Assembly (NCBI RefSeq): GCF_042453785.1 | Contig: NC_091665.1 | Span: forward strand, 25,387,501-25,451,500 | Direction: 5' to 3' | DNA length: 64,000 nt | Source of the DNA: Malus domestica | Lineage: Eukaryota; Streptophyta; Magnoliopsida; Rosales; Rosaceae | In this document: positions 43,650 to 55,792 of the stretch, piece after piece | Numbering within the stretch: the stretch's first letter is position 1 | Layout of the letters: every line of letters starts with the position of its first letter | Made by a program: the position numbers and the translations under genes | Notes under the pieces: generated by a model | Seen by the model: the letters and a program-made list of their open reading frames with translations, nothing else | Database searches by the model: none | What the model was told of the DNA's origin: nothing

Positions 43650-45540
43650 TACATATCATTCTTTTAGTGTGAAGATAGTTGATGGAGGGAAGGTGAATAC
43701 TACATGATCTTTGGGGGCTATTTCACTTAAAATTTAGGATTTTCAATCTATCACTGATTTCTATGCTATGCCACTTGGGGGTTGTGATATTGTGTTAGGA
43801 GTTCAGTGGTTGAGAACAATTGGTCCAGTTCTTTGGGACTTTGATAAACTCTATATGAAGTTCGGGAAGGAGAATACAACTTCTTGTTTCTCTACACCAG
43901 AAACACCTAGTGATCATGTACATGATGAGTCTATATTTCAAATGGAAAAGTTGTTACAACAGGAATCTTCCATAGGAGTATTTTTGTTCCAAATTCAACT
44001 TGAAAATTTGGTGCAATATAAGGAATCATTGTCTCATACACAACGGCAGCAGCTACAACAGTTATTGCAAGATTATGAAATGATTTTTCTTACTCCTAGT
44101 TGTTTGCCTCCTCATAGATCTCATGATCACATGATTTCATTGGTGGAAGGCAGTAAAACCACCTAGTATGAGACCCTACAGATAAGGACCCTTACAGAAA
44201 ACAAAAATTGAGAAGTGTGCATGAATTGCTAGATGTTGGGTTTATCAGAATTAGCAATAGTCTTTATTCTTCTCCAGTAATCTTAGTCAAGAAAAAAGAT
44301 AATACTTGGAGGATGTGTATGGACTATAGAGGTTTGAACTTGATCACAATTAAGGATAAATTCCTTATCCCACTCATTGATTAACTGCTTAATGAGTTAT
44401 TTGGAGCTTAATTTTTTTTTCTAAATTGGACGTAAGATCAGGTTACCACCAAATCAGAATGCATTGAAAAGACTGCATTTAGGACTGATGATGGCCATTA
44501 TAAGTTTTTGGTCATGCCATTTGAGTTAACCAATGCTCCTGCAACTTTTCAGTGCCTTATGCATGAAATATGCAGACCTTATCTTACAAAGTTCATTTCT
44601 TGGGAATCTCACTTGGAACATCTCAGAATTGTCTCAAACTTCTGCAAGATCATACATTGTTTGTTAAAAAATCCAAATGTGCTTTTGGTCAGAACCAAGT
44701 CAAATATTTAGGACATATAGTTTCTAAAGAGGGTGTTGCAGCTGGTCCATTTAAGTTGAAAGCTATTACTCACTGGACAATTCCCAATTTCATTAAAGCA
44801 CTCTGAGGATTTTTAGGTCTTGCTGGCTACTATAGAAAATTCATTCCTGGTTTTAGGAAAATTATTAATCCTTTGATAGTTCTAACCAAAAAGGATAACT
44901 TCAAGTGGTTTAATTTAGCAACTGCAGCATTCAATGAGCTTAAGCATGCTATGCTTTCTCCTCAAGTGTTAGCATTCCTTGATTTTTCTCAACCATTTAT
45001 AATTGAGAGTGATGCCTTAGGTTCTAGTACTGGGGATGTCCTACAACAGAATGGCAAACCTATTACATTCACCAGCAAAACTCTTAGTGTGAGGAATCAG
45101 TCCTTGTCTGCTTATGAAAGAGAAATAATGGCAACCTTTCATGTAGTGAAGAAATGACAGTCTTATCTGGTAGGAAGACATTTTATCATTAAAACAGACC
45201 ATCACAGCCTCAAATTTTTCTTACAGAATGGAGCTAATACTCAATTTCAACAGAAGTGGGTCTCAAAATTGCTTGGATTCAATTATGAAATCCAATACAA
45301 ATAGGGTTGTGATAACCAAGTGACTGATGCACTTTCAAGGATTCTTAATGATGCAATTTCTCAAAGTCCTTGTATGGAATTGTCAGCTATATCTTATCCT
45401 TACCTCAATAGCTTGGATGATCTAATAAGACATACTAAGAAAGCTGCTTGGGTTATGGACAAAATTCAAGAGGTATTAAACTCTTCTGACTCTACTTTGA
45501 TCAATTCTTTCAAATACAAGGTTGAGAAGGGTTTCTAAGA
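43650..45540 (+). pseudogene. Gypsy protease, reverse transcriptase and RNase H remnants
   Basis: The protease end is MPLGGCDIVLGVQWL (43768-43812), with the active-site region upstream disrupted. RT spans about 44170-44800: [11 protein letters not shown] (44312-44344), [11 protein letters not shown] (44520-44552) and [12 protein letters not shown] (44703-44738). The catalytic YxDD segment is lost between KFIS and HLEHL at about 44600. RNase H lies at 44880-45350: ESDALGSSTGDVLQQ, AYEREIMA, TDHHSLKFF, VTDALSR. At least six stops or shifts. Confidence 0.8.
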
Positions 45541-45649
45541 TACAAAGGTAGAATTGTTTTGAGTCCCACTAGCTCTTGGTGACAAAGAGTTTTTTAAGAA
45601 TATAACAGCAGCCCTATTGCAAGTTATGTTGGTTTCTTAAAAACTTATA

Positions 45650-46061
45650 AAAGATTTTCAAGAACCTTTTATTGGATTGGCATGAAGAAGGATATTAAGG
45701 AGATGGTGGCTAATTGTCAAATCTATCAACAGAAATATGAAACCTTAGCTCCTACTGGATTAATTCAACCACTACCTAACCTTCAAGGGTATGGATTGAC
45801 ATTACTATGGAGTTCATCATTGGTCTTCCACAATGTAGGGGTAAATTTGTCATTTGGGTGGTTTTTAATAGGCTATCCAAGTATACACATCTTTTACCTC
45901 TTTCTCATCCTTACACTGTTGCATCAGTGGTCCAATTCGTTGTGGAACACATCTTCAAACTTCATGGGATGCTTGCTTCTATTGCATGTGATAAAGATTC
46001 AGTGTTCATGAGTAAATTTTGGAATTTTTTTTTTGCCTTGCAAGGATCTTCTCTGTGTTAC
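45650..46061 (+). pseudogene. Gypsy integrase, N-terminal part
   Basis: Contains the zinc-binding end MKKDIKEMVANCQIYQQ (45682-45732), the core MEFIIGLPQ (45807) and ACDKDSVFMSKFW (about 45984-46022, the second catalytic Asp). It is cut at 46061 by the nested LTR element and resumes at 53864. Confidence 0.8.
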
Positions 46062-46633
46062 TGTCACGCCCCGTTCTCGAGATACGCTCGAAACTGACTC
46101 GTGACGGTAGACTGTAGTGGGATGCCAGGAAATACAAATTGAAATACTGAACTAAAATCAACAATATTCACATCTTTTTAAGGACAAGTATAAGGGTAAC
46201 CTAACACTCCAAGCTCTCTGAACTCTGTCTGCTATCCCAAAGCTCATCGTATGTACTAAAACGTACATAATTGCCCCTACACCATGGGAATGGTGCACTG
46301 AGCAAATAACAACCCAGATAAGCCACGAAGCTGGTGTGAGTGACAATAATTCTACGTATGTGATACTATTAAAACCCAACCATCAATTCGGTTTATGAAT
46401 GTCAAATATAAAATCATACTTTATAATATCGCAAATAAACCACTGAAAATCTCGAAGAAGTCACATAGACATCCAACGGCTCATCTGAAACAAGTCACAA
46501 AAGCTCACAACCATAAACTCATACAACACAATGAAAAGTAGGGTTAAAGTGACACAGTTCGGCCGAAGCCTACATCTTTGAAGCTATCTTAATCCAAACT
46601 CAATCTGAAGAATTAACAAAGCAATTAATCAGG

Positions 46634-46950
46634 TTCCGAACTTCTCAACGAAACCATAATACCAAACAGGATTCCGGACCACTCAATGGAATCAAACCAA
46701 GATATGATTCCAGACCACTTAACCGAATCACGAAGTAGAAGAGATTTCAGACCTCTCAACGGAATCCGAGTGGATACGATTCCGGACCTTTCAATGAAAT
46801 CCAAGTTGGATATGATTTCGAACCACCCAATGAAATCGCAGAGCACGAGGGATTCCAGACCACTTAACGAAATCTAGAATAAGCATGGAACTGGACCACT
46901 CAACGGAACTCCAGCGGAAACCTAGTTCCAGATCACTCAACGAAACCGAG
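46634..46950. repeat. 36-bp minisatellite in the long LTR
   Basis: About eight degenerate units of 35-37 bp with consensus GATTCCGGACCACTCAAYGAAATC. Unit starts are near 46670, 46706, 46743, 46778, 46814, 46851 and 46888. Open frames on both strands across it are by-products. Confidence 0.8.
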
Positions 46951-47189
46951 CAGAAGGCCAACAACCATAATGTACAATGACTCAAAGAAATGAGACAAGG
47001 TACAAGTTACTCAATTTAGAAAAGCTCAACAAAGTGAAATAAGGCACAAATACTAAATTTAGAACGAATTAACGAAACGGAAAATGAAACAATATCGAAG
47101 CAACAAATCCCCATCACAATGGGTTAACGGTCCACTATTAGCCTTCACATTTCATCACAACATGCCAATCATACAAATCAAACCATATT

Positions 47190-47580
47190 TATTGAAATTT
47201 AGTTTAACAAAACTGCTTGTATATTTCATCATGTATTGGTATTACAAGAGATGGCTCTTATAGAGAGACCGAGCTAGGTAAAAAACCCATTGAACAATTA
47301 CAAAACAGCAACAAGAAAGAGATCAAGAGATAAAAAGGCTAGCCCTAGTTGCAAGTTACAAGAAATCTAGAGTTGAGATACTAGAAGACATAAACCCTAG
47401 AATTAAGGGATGGTTGATAACAAAAAATGACGGTTTAGTAACAGCTGCAACTCTACTCGAGAATGAGGGCTAGAGTTGCAGTTGCAACTTGAACTTTGAT
47501 GAGTTGTGATGTGCCTTGAGCAACTTTCCAACATAGACCCAAGTAGACACTAGCATGCTCATACCCGGTCAGTTTCAATA
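47190..47580 (-). repeat. 3' LTR of Copia B
   Basis: 391 bp, bounded by the inverted terminal words TATTGAAA and TTTCAATA. Same length as the partner at 51738-52128. Confidence 0.95.
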
Positions 47581-47587
47581 CTCCCCC

Positions 47588-48500
47588 TTAAGCTGGATCA
47601 AGAAGATTAATTGATCCAAGCTTACTCAGCAATCTTTGAAAATGAGTAGAGTCGAGAGCTTTAGTCAACAAGTCAGCAAGTTGATCGGAACTTCGAGTGT
47701 ACACTGTGTTGATGACTTTGGATTGGACTTGAGCACTAATGTAATGACAATCAACCTCAATATGGTTTATCCTTTCATGAAAAACTGGGTTCAAAGCTAT
47801 GTGCATGGCAGCTTGGTTGTCACAAAATAGAGACATAGGTTCTGTGTCGATGTAGCCAAGGTCAGCTAGGAGACTCTTTAACTAGATTAATTCATAAGTC
47901 GTGGATTCCACCAACAAATATACAGAAATCAGTGGTAGACTTACGATCGAGGGCATTACCTGCCCAGTCAGCATCTGTGTAAGCCATAATGTGATTTTAG
48001 CCATGTTTTTTCATGAGCAAGCCTTTGCCAATTGACCCCTTCAAGTATCTAAGTATCCTTTTGACAATCCCCTAGTGAATCAGTGTGGGAGAGTGCATAA
48101 ATGGGCTGACCAGGCTTACTGAATAAGCAATGTCAAGTCGTGTAATTGTGAAGTAGATCATCCTTCCTACCATACATTGATAGACACTAGGGTTTGACAG
48201 TGGTTCACTTTGGACATCTAATTAAAGTTTGTTCACAAGAAGGGTACGTGCTGGCTTGTAGTCCAACATGTGAGCTTTATCCAATAGATCAAGTACATAT
48301 CTTCTTTGATTTAGGAACAAACCCTTGGAGGATGTGGCCATTTCAATGCCAAGAAAGTACTTTAAGATTCTTAAATCCTTAAGAGCAAATTGTTGATGAA
48401 GAGAGGATTTTAGGGCATTGATTTCTTCTATGTCACCGCTCGTTATAATAAGGTCATCAATGTATATAAGGACAATGAGCTTACCATGAAGAATCGGCAT
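47588..48500 (-). pseudogene. Copia B RT end and RNase H
   Basis: 48222-48500 contains the RT catalytic box YIDDLIITSGD and FALKDLRILKYFLGIEM. 47588-47836 contains the RNase H end SLFCDNQAAMHIALNPVFHE with HIEVDCHYI and DQLADLLTKAL. The region between (47837-48221) is broken by stops. Confidence 0.85.
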
Positions 48501-48972
48501 GACTCCTCTTGAACCTTGGAGCTTTAAGAACTGAGCTTAACTTCGAGTACCAGGCTCGGGGAGATTCCTTGAGTCCATATACAACCTTGTGAAGTGTGCA
48601 AACTTTGTTAGTTTCATGCTTTTGTGGATGTCCGAAAGGAAGCTTCATGTATACCTCATCTTCAAGTTCACCATGGAGGAATGCATTTTTCACATCCATT
48701 TGAAATAGAGACCAATCATGATTAACTGTGACAGACAACAACACTTGTACAATGCTCATTTTGGCTACAGGAGCAAATGTCTCATTGTAGTCAATGCCAT
48801 AAGTTTGTGTGAAACCACGTGCTACTAACCGAGCCTTGTGTCTTTCAATACTGCCATTTGAATGAAACTTTGTCTTGTATATCCACCTACTCCCTACTGC
48901 CATTTTTCCCTTTGGAAGATCAACCACACTCCATGTTTGGTTGTCATTCAGTGCGTTAAGCTCTTCTTTCAT
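48481..48972 (-). pseudogene. Copia B reverse transcriptase, N-terminal part
   Basis: An open stretch of 163 codons: MKEELNALNDNQTWSVVDLP, KARLVARGFTQTYGIDYNET, FQMDVKNAFLHGELEDEVYM and LKESPRAWY, the RVT_2 hallmarks. A frameshift near 48495 separates it from the YIDD part. Confidence 0.9.
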
Positions 48973-49516
48973 TACTTCCTACCATACTTGAATGTGAGAA
49001 GCTTCATTAAAGTTCCTTGGTTTAACATTAGTGGACAACTGATTGAGAAATGCTGCATAGGATGTTGACAGTCTTTGATAGGTTAAAACTTTAGAGATGG
49101 GATGTCTTGCATTGTACATAATGTACTCTTGCAGCCTTAATAGAGGATGCATGTCTCAAGTAGGATTTCTTCGTGGTGCCAAGACAGGTTGTGGTGCAGT
49201 GACTGAGTTTTCTTGATCATGAGCTGTTTCCTCACCATCACGTTGTTTCGAGTGATGTTCGAGAGGAACATTTTGAGGATTGCATTCATGTAGGTGTGCT
49301 GGGGTAGGCAAAGGAAATATGTCAATAAGACTCTCCCCCTGAGGTTCTTCACTGCAACCTTTGTGAAAAAATGGAGTATGCTTATCAAATCGAACATTTC
49401 TTGAGACTCTAATCTTTCCATTATGAGGATTGTAGTATTATATCCTTTTTAGAGCTTGAGTATCCCATAAGCACACTTTTGACAGCTCTAGGTTCGAGCT
49501 TATCTCAATGTGCAAC

Positions 49517-50464
49517 TTAAACATGTACATAACAGGTGCACCCAAAGGTTCTAAGGTGTGAGATGTCAATATTTCTTCCCTTCATTACTTCAACAGGTGA
49601 TTTTGAATTTAAAACACGAGTAGGTAATCTGTTAATGATGTAAGCTGCAGTGAGAAGAGCTTGAGACCAAAACCTTTTGGGAACATGCATTTGAAACATA
49701 AGGGACCTTGTTTTCTCCAATAAGTCACAATTATTTCTCTCAGCTACACCATTTTGTTGTGGTGTACCAACACAACTAGTTTGACGTAAAATCCCATGAT
49801 TGCTCAAATAATTAGACATGTTATGGGATGTGTATTCAATGCCATTGTCCGATTGTAAGACGTTTAATTTAGATGGGAATTGGTTTATGATCAGTTTATG
49901 AAAGTCTTTGAAAGCATAAAAAAATTCACTCTTGAACTTTAAGAGATAAACCTAGGTGACCCAAGAGTAGTTATCAATAAAAGTAACATAGTATTTATAT
50001 CCATCAAATGAGTCTACACGAGAAGGACCCCATATATCTAAGTGAACAACCTCAAACAGTTTACTAGTTCTAGACTTGGAAGAAATAAAAGGAAGTCTAG
50101 TTGCTTTTGACATTTGACATATCTCACACTCATGTGGTGGTTTACAAAAATTAGGAAAGAGTTTGGTCATCACAAGTTCTGAAGGATGGGCCAGTCGAAG
50201 ATGCTAAAGTTGGTATTCTTGAAGGAGACTTAGGCTGGCAATAAGGTATTTAACAGGCTTGAACTTCTTTAAGACATAATAGAGTCCATTTAAGAGAAGC
50301 CCTTCACCAATCTTCTTCCGAGTAACTCGATCCTGAAATACAACATTGTGAGGAGAGAATATGGCAAGGCAATCTAGAGTGGTTGTTGACTCGATCTCAT
50401 CACTTAACAGTTTAAGTTTTCCTTTTCCTAGAATAGGTTCTCTTTTCCCATTTGCTTCAGACAC
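49517..50464 (-). pseudogene. Copia B GAG-pre-integrase and integrase
   Basis: 50204-50464 holds the region before integrase. 49952-50173 has CEICQMSKATRLPF and VHLDIWGP with the first catalytic Asp. 49517-49819 has GTPQQNGVAERNN with the catalytic Glu and the LRTFGC motif. Broken between 49820 and 49951 by stops. Confidence 0.85.
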
Positions 50465-50837
50465 ATGTGTAGATTTACTAATATTTTGAGTCTATAATCC
50501 AACAATCATGTGTAATTTCATTGAATGCAGTGGAGAGAGTAGTGATAATACCTGAAACATTGTCTTGAGTTGTGGTCTCAGTCAAGAAACTTGCAAATTT
50601 TCATAGCATGGCAGTAAGATTCTTAGCGGTCAATTCCTCATCTTGAGTGGTGCCTCCTCTTCTTTGAAGAAAACTTGCAAATTCATTTATCAAATCTATT
50701 GGATTTGCAGTGAATTTTACAATTCCACCTATCAAAGAACTAGTTGAATGGATAGCATTTAGAGTGGTTCATTTCCCTTCTTTGATCATTCTTCCTTCCT
50801 TATCAAACCTTGGTTTTAACTCCAGGTGCAAGATCCA

Positions 50838-51480
50838 TCATTTTTCCCTTAGATGCCCTTTCATGTTACAGTAAGTACATTTCCAATCTGCCTTCTTTCT
50901 AGTGAAAATTTTGTCACCAGTGTGTTTATGATTGCTAGTGAAAGCCCTAGCCTCAGAGTTAGACTTAAGCTCAATGTGCATGACTTTTCTTCGAGTTTTC
51001 TCCCTTTGAACAACTTGACAAACACTATTAAATGAGGGCAGATTAGGTGTCATCAAAAAATGACTTCGTAGATCTTCATATTTAGCTCCTAGACTTGCCA
51101 GGAATTGAAACACTTTGTCTTCATAAGCTCTTTTAAGGAGTGCAGCAGAATCGATTGTATGTGGTCGGTACATGTCGATGTCATTCCACATGGACTTCAT
51201 GCTTCCAAGGTGTTGCACGAAGGATTGGTCACCTTGCCTTAGCCTAACAAGGTCCTTCTTAAGTTGAAATATATGAGCAGCATTGTTTTGGCTACCATAC
51301 ATCTCTTTGATAGATTCCCACAAAATACGAGAGAACTCTGAGTAGTTGAAGAGCTCAAATAGCTTAGGTTCCATGGAATTAAGTATCCAGGACATAACAA
51401 GCTGATTATTTTCATGCCATGCACCATACGATATGGAGGATGGTTAAGGTGTTTCAATGCTTCCATTAACATACCCTAAC
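50838..51480 (-). pseudogene. Copia B gag
   Basis: 185 open codons with the UBN2 capsid motif (WESIKEMYGSQNNAAHIFQL, LRQGDQSFVQHL) and a C-terminal zinc knuckle CTYCNMKGHLREK (last Cys beyond the frame end). A frame-shifted part upstream (to about 51480) carries the N-terminus. Confidence 0.85.
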
Positions 51481-51737
51481 TTCGGTCTTCCACATAGGGC
51501 AAGAGAAATGGCACGTGACCAAGGTAGGTAATTGAACTTGTTTAGCAACATGGAGCACAGACGCTGATTTGGATTGATCTCACCATGAATTATACTAGAA
51601 GGTAGAGTGTTTGAAGAGCTTGTAACCTCTTAGCTTGAAGCTTGATTGGTGAATGAAGAACAGAAGATACAAAGTTTTTTTTTTTTGAATGAATCGGATT
51701 GCAGAGACAGGACTGTATGGTTCCTGCTCTAATACCA

Positions 51738-52128
51738 TATTGAAATTCAATTTAACAAAATTGTTTGTATATTTCATCATGTATTGGTATTACAAGAGAA
51801 GGCTCTTATAGAGAGAGCGAGCTAGGTAAAAAACCCATTGAACAGGTACAAAACAACAACAAGAAAGAGACCAAGAGATAAAAAGGATAGCCCTAGTTAC
51901 AAGTTACAAGAAATCTAGAGCTCAGATACTAGAAGACATAAACCTTAGAATTAAGGGATAGCTGGTAACAAAAAATGACAGTTTAATAGCAGTTGCAACT
52001 CTACCTGAGAATGAGGGCTACAGTTGCAGTTGCAACTTGAACTTTGATGAGTTGTGATGTGCCTTGAGCAACCTTCCAACATAGACCCAAGTAGACACTA
52101 GCATGCTTATACCCAGTCAGTTTCAATA
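51738..52128 (-). repeat. 5' LTR of Copia B
   Basis: 391 bp. Followed on the minus strand by the TGGTATTAGAGC primer site. Confidence 0.95.
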
Positions 52129-53863
52129 ATATTTCAAATATACAAGTCAAATCTCATTTCATAAACATAAATCGATGGCTAAGTATTAAAAATAACAATT
52201 TAATAGAAAACATATTTATAAAACCAAGTCATATCCACACAGGATAACAATTACGAAAACAAGATAATCACCAATATCACATATATTAAAGTCACTCACC
52301 TGGAGCCCGCACTACGAATCCCTAGGTCGAATATCGAGGCGTCCACAAATGATCACCGCCTAGAACAAATATCAAATCACGCCTCAGAATTTATCAATAG
52401 AACATGTAATCGTAGATTATACATGTCATCTAGGACATTCTAGAATAATTTGGGACTAGTTGACCAAAAGTCAACCGTCGGGTCCACAACCCTAGCAATT
52501 CAATTTGAAAAATCCGCATATCGGATTTTGAATCCATAACTTCTCAAGGTTCTCATTATGCTCATATAACAACATACTAAAACTTCATTACAATCCATCA
52601 GTTGGATCTCCGCCAATCGCTAAGATTAAGTGGCGGTCAACATTGATTTAACAAACATAGAAATCCAATTCGGGAAGATCCGTATGTCAGATTTCTGATT
52701 TGTAAGTTCCTATTGTCCTAAAATACTACGTATTATTATTAAAGTTTAGTTACGATCCAACAGTTGGATCGTCTATTCATATAATGACCAAGTGGCGGTC
52801 TCTATCAAAACTATAGTCATACGATGAGATTTCGTTAATCGAACGTCACATATGGAATTGAGGCATCCAATTTAGCCTAGGGAAGTCAAATGGTGTCTCC
52901 ACTCACGCGCTGCTGCACTCAGTGGCCGGCCACCCAGACTCACAGGAAAATTTAACTTTTTCCAAAAATTACCAAATTTTATCACAATGAAGATCTCAAT
53001 GAGTAGAGAAAGTTTTATACATGTTGCCAAGTCCAATTTGGCCGGGAAAGGCCCTAAATTGGCTCTCACTCGTCTGAAACCTTAGAATGGGTGAGCTATG
53101 GGTGAGCTTCGATTCTCCTTCCTCAGTGTTCCGACGCCCTTACAACTGGTTAGGTCTTGTTCCTGGGTTGATAAAGGGTGGTGGTGGGTGGTGCAACTCG
53201 TCGGAATGACGGAATCGCGGTCGATTACCTCCAGTACTTCGGTGAAGTTCCTCGCAAATTTGGACCTAAAACCTTTTGATATTGGGCAGGAATTGTAAAG
53301 GGGAGGTTGGGGAAGAGGTTACAGGTGGTGAATGTGTGAATTTTAACGGAAAAAATGGCGAAAATCGCTGGAATCAAACTAGGTTGGCTGCATGTACACG
53401 GATCGATGGGAAGAGGGAAGGTTATTTCTCTCTTTTCTTGATTGGTCCTTATTCACTTCCCTCACTTCTAATTGGCCCCTTAAACTTGTACCTGATTGGG
53501 CCGGTCCTCACCTTTGATTGGTTACCATTCCCACATGGTGGGAGTTTTAATTAATAAAAAATCTATAATTTAGTAAATCGACTTCAAATGTTTGTAACTA
53601 TACTATTAAAACCTGGATTCCTAAACAGCTTTTGCCTATCTGTTCATGGTTTCGAGATTATAACAAAGACGTTACTTGTGACCTCGAAAGGTCAACGAAT
53701 TTTAAAGATTAATTATGAAAATTTCAAACCCGATAACTATTCAATTAAATTCCTAAAATTTATGGAATTAACATTAACTAATAAAGATAATGTAAACGTG
53801 AAATACGAATTTAAATAACGAGATACGTAATAAATAGTGAAATTTCAAAGACAGGATTTCACA

Positions 53864-54460
53864 ATTACAGTTCAGGCTATCATCCACAGACAGATGGATA
53901 GACAGAAGTGGTAAACAGATGTTTAGAGACTTATCTGAGGTTTTTTTTGCAGTTTACAACCCAAGAAATGGACAAATTGGTTAACCTGGGCCGAGTAGAG
54001 TTATAACACTGCTCACTATTTTACAACCAAACAATGTCCTTATGAAGTGGTTTATGGTCAACCACCACCTGAAATTCCTATCTATGAAGCAGCTACTACT
54101 AAACTTGAAATGGTTGATAGAAGTTTATTGGAGAGAAATAGGATCCTATCCTTGTTAAAAGAAAATTTGGAAGCTACTCAAAATAGGATGACAGTACAAG
54201 CAAATAAACACAAGACTGAGAGGGTATTTCAAGGTGGTGATTTAGTGTATTTGAGATTAGTACCCTATCAGAAGATGTCATTGGCTTCTCAATCATTTCA
54301 TAAGCTTCAGCCTTGATTTTTTTGTCCTTTTGAAATTTTGGCAAAGATTGGCATAGTGGCATACAAGCTCAAACTCCCTGAGAATTCCAAATTACTAGTC
54401 TTTCATGTTTCTTGCCTTAAGAAACATTTGGGACCTGTTATTCAACCTACTGTTTAGTTA
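53864..54460 (+). pseudogene. Gypsy integrase, C-terminal part
   Basis: Resumes after the nested LTR with SGYHPQTDGQTE (53870-53905), then MVYGQPPPEIP (54047) and the QANKHKTERVFQGGDLVYLR region, ending in LVFHVSCLKKHLGP (about 54400-54440), a chromodomain-adjacent terminus. Stops at about 53990 and 54316. Confidence 0.85.
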
Positions 54461-54757
54461 CTAGTTCTTACTGATGATGGCAATCTTCAAGATGTTCCAG
54501 TGGCAAATTAGACAAGAAAATGGTGAAGAAGGGCACTACAACAACTACTGAAGTCTTAGTGCAGTGGCAGAATCATGCTCAGCTGTGAGAGAATTATTCA
54601 AGACTAAGATGCCAATTTCCAATAGAGGCTTAGCTGTGATGTGTTGTTGACATTTTGGAATTCTTTAATGTGTTGCCATTAGTTTGTGTTCATTTTGTTT
54701 AGACTATTTTGTTTTGTATTAAGTCTTGTAATACAAGCCTTGTTTTGAGGAGGGTAT

Positions 54758-55556
54758 TGATAGGATTTCTATGTAATTGTTGACTCAGCATGTTGAATCA
54801 GTGATGTGGATGGGCTGACTAGGATGGAATATAGTTATTAAGTGGATAAGTTTGTTAGAGAAGGTTGTTAGTAGGTAGCTTGCAAGATAGGCTATATAGT
54901 TACTATATAAGGATAAGCTGTAAAAGGAAAGATGTTGTATAAGTTGATGTTGTAATGAAATACCCAGTTTACTATTACATTGAGTAAGAGCATCTCCATT
55001 GAAAGTTCCTATTTAGGGACTCCCACCACCACTTTTGAGTACTCATTTAAGGACTTAATGGGAATCTTTGTGTCCTTAAGGAAATATTGCCTCCAATGGT
55101 TGAGTCCTTATAGTAGAATCCCTAAATTTGAAGTTTTTTTAATTTTATGTGATAATTTGATTAATTAATTAAAAGTATTACAAGCTTAAAATCTTCAATC
55201 AAATTGTGGGCCCCGTTTTTCACTAAAGGGGCATATTTTTTTTTGTTTGTGTTAACATTTTTTAATTAACTAAAAACATTACAGCATTAAAAGATCAATT
55301 GTTTCATGTGAAGAAAAAAAAAAACATCAATAGCTTCAATCAAGCTTATGGGTCTTGTTTTCCACTCAAGGTTGTTCCTATACAGTTCCTATATGTGAGG
55401 ACATACACTATGTATCAGGTGAGTCCCTATACTTTAGGGACTATGTTTCCTATTCATTTGTCTTTATAATTGTTTTATACCCATTTTTACGGTGATTGTC
55501 CCTATTTAAGAACTTCACTGGAGATGCTCAAGAAGCAGAGTAAGGGTTGTATCACA
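54758..55556 (+). repeat. 3' LTR of the Gypsy element, with a nested MITE
   Basis: Begins TGATAGGATTTC after the purine tract GAGGAGGG and ends GTTGTATCACA at the DUF241 junction. A TATA-like CTATATAAGG lies near 54897. The MITE at 54988-55529 accounts for 542 bp, so the LTR itself is about 257 bp. No 5' partner exists in the window. Confidence 0.75.
54988..55529. mobile_element. MITE inside the Gypsy LTR
   Basis: Ends GAGCATCTCCATTGAAAGTT and AACTTCACTGGAGATGCTC form an imperfect inverted repeat of about 30 bp (CTATTTAGGGAC faces GTCCCTATTTAAG). 542 bp, AT-rich, non-coding apart from a short meaningless frame. The target duplication is ambiguous; GAGTAAG occurs near both sides (54982-54988 and 55538-55544). 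Confidence 0.75.
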
Positions 55557-55792
55557 AAGAACCACCTAGTACTTCATTAGTCCATTTGTCTCCACACTCC
55601 TGGGCCAAGGCCTGGAAGAAAATTTTCATCACAATCGTGTAAATCTTAAAGCCTAGATTGTGGCTTATGGATGATGATGAAGAGGTCGTTTCTGAAGCCT
55701 TAATTTAATCTGCACAGTTGCCCCTCAAATTCTGTCACAAACTTGTGTGACATTAAAGGTAAGCTGTAAGCATGGATATGTGAGGCAGCCAT
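55557..55792 (-). pseudogene. DUF241 pseudogene copy 5, 5' half of a split gene
   Basis: Minus strand from ATG 55792: MAASHIHAYSLPLMSHKFVT, EGQLCRLN, a stop, then the frame-shifted remainder up to WTNEVLGGS, which corresponds to the WTNELLDGS core of the intact genes. It ends at the Gypsy LTR at about 55556. The matching 3' half is at 42442-42783. The conserved upstream block is still recognisable at 55866-55925. Confidence 0.85.

Larger units (their letters stand above)
47190..52128 (-). mobile_element. Ty1-Copia retrotransposon B (4,939 bp)
   Basis: Full-length element on the minus strand with 391-bp LTRs and a perfect 5-bp target duplication, ATATT (47185-47189 and 52129-52133). On the minus strand the primer site TGGTATTAGAGC follows the 5' LTR at 51737 and the polypurine tract TTAAGGGGGAG precedes the 3' LTR at 47581. 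Gene order is gag, protease, integrase, RT, RNase H. All domains are represented but stops and shifts are frequent. LTRs differ at about 28 of 391 bases by hand count (about 7%). Confidence 0.95.
46062..53863. mobile_element. long LTR (apparent solo LTR, about 2.86 kb) with a nested Copia
   Basis: Starts TGTCACGCCCCGTTCTCGAG and ends GACAGGATTTCACA (TG...CA). The flanking integrase sequence is duplicated as GTTAC/ATTAC (46057-46061 and 53864-53868; one mismatch). Removing the Copia element at 47190-52128 plus its target repeat leaves about 2.86 kb without a pol domain or an internal direct repeat, so I read it as a solo LTR left by recombination. A short non-autonomous element is the alternative. 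It includes open frames at 53098-53554 with no recognisable domain. Confidence 0.7.
42784..55556 (+). mobile_element. Ty3-Gypsy retrotransposon inserted in DUF241 copy 5, carrying nested elements
   Basis: The Gypsy sequence is 42784-46061 plus 53864-55556, about 5 kb; 46062-53863 is a later insertion. Domain order gag, protease, RT, RNase H, integrase with a C-terminal LVFHVSCLKKHLG chromodomain-like end fits a chromovirus-type Gypsy. The 3' LTR is present; the 5' LTR and gag start are absent, so the left junction at about 42784 is a deletion that also removed the middle of the DUF241 gene. Many stops; dead. Confidence 0.85.

Noticed and set aside
42784..55556. Endogenous pararetrovirus instead of Gypsy
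   Set aside because: An integrase with HPQTDGQ-type core, an LTR with purine tract and a chromodomain-like end identify a Ty3-Gypsy element; no movement-protein-like region is seen.
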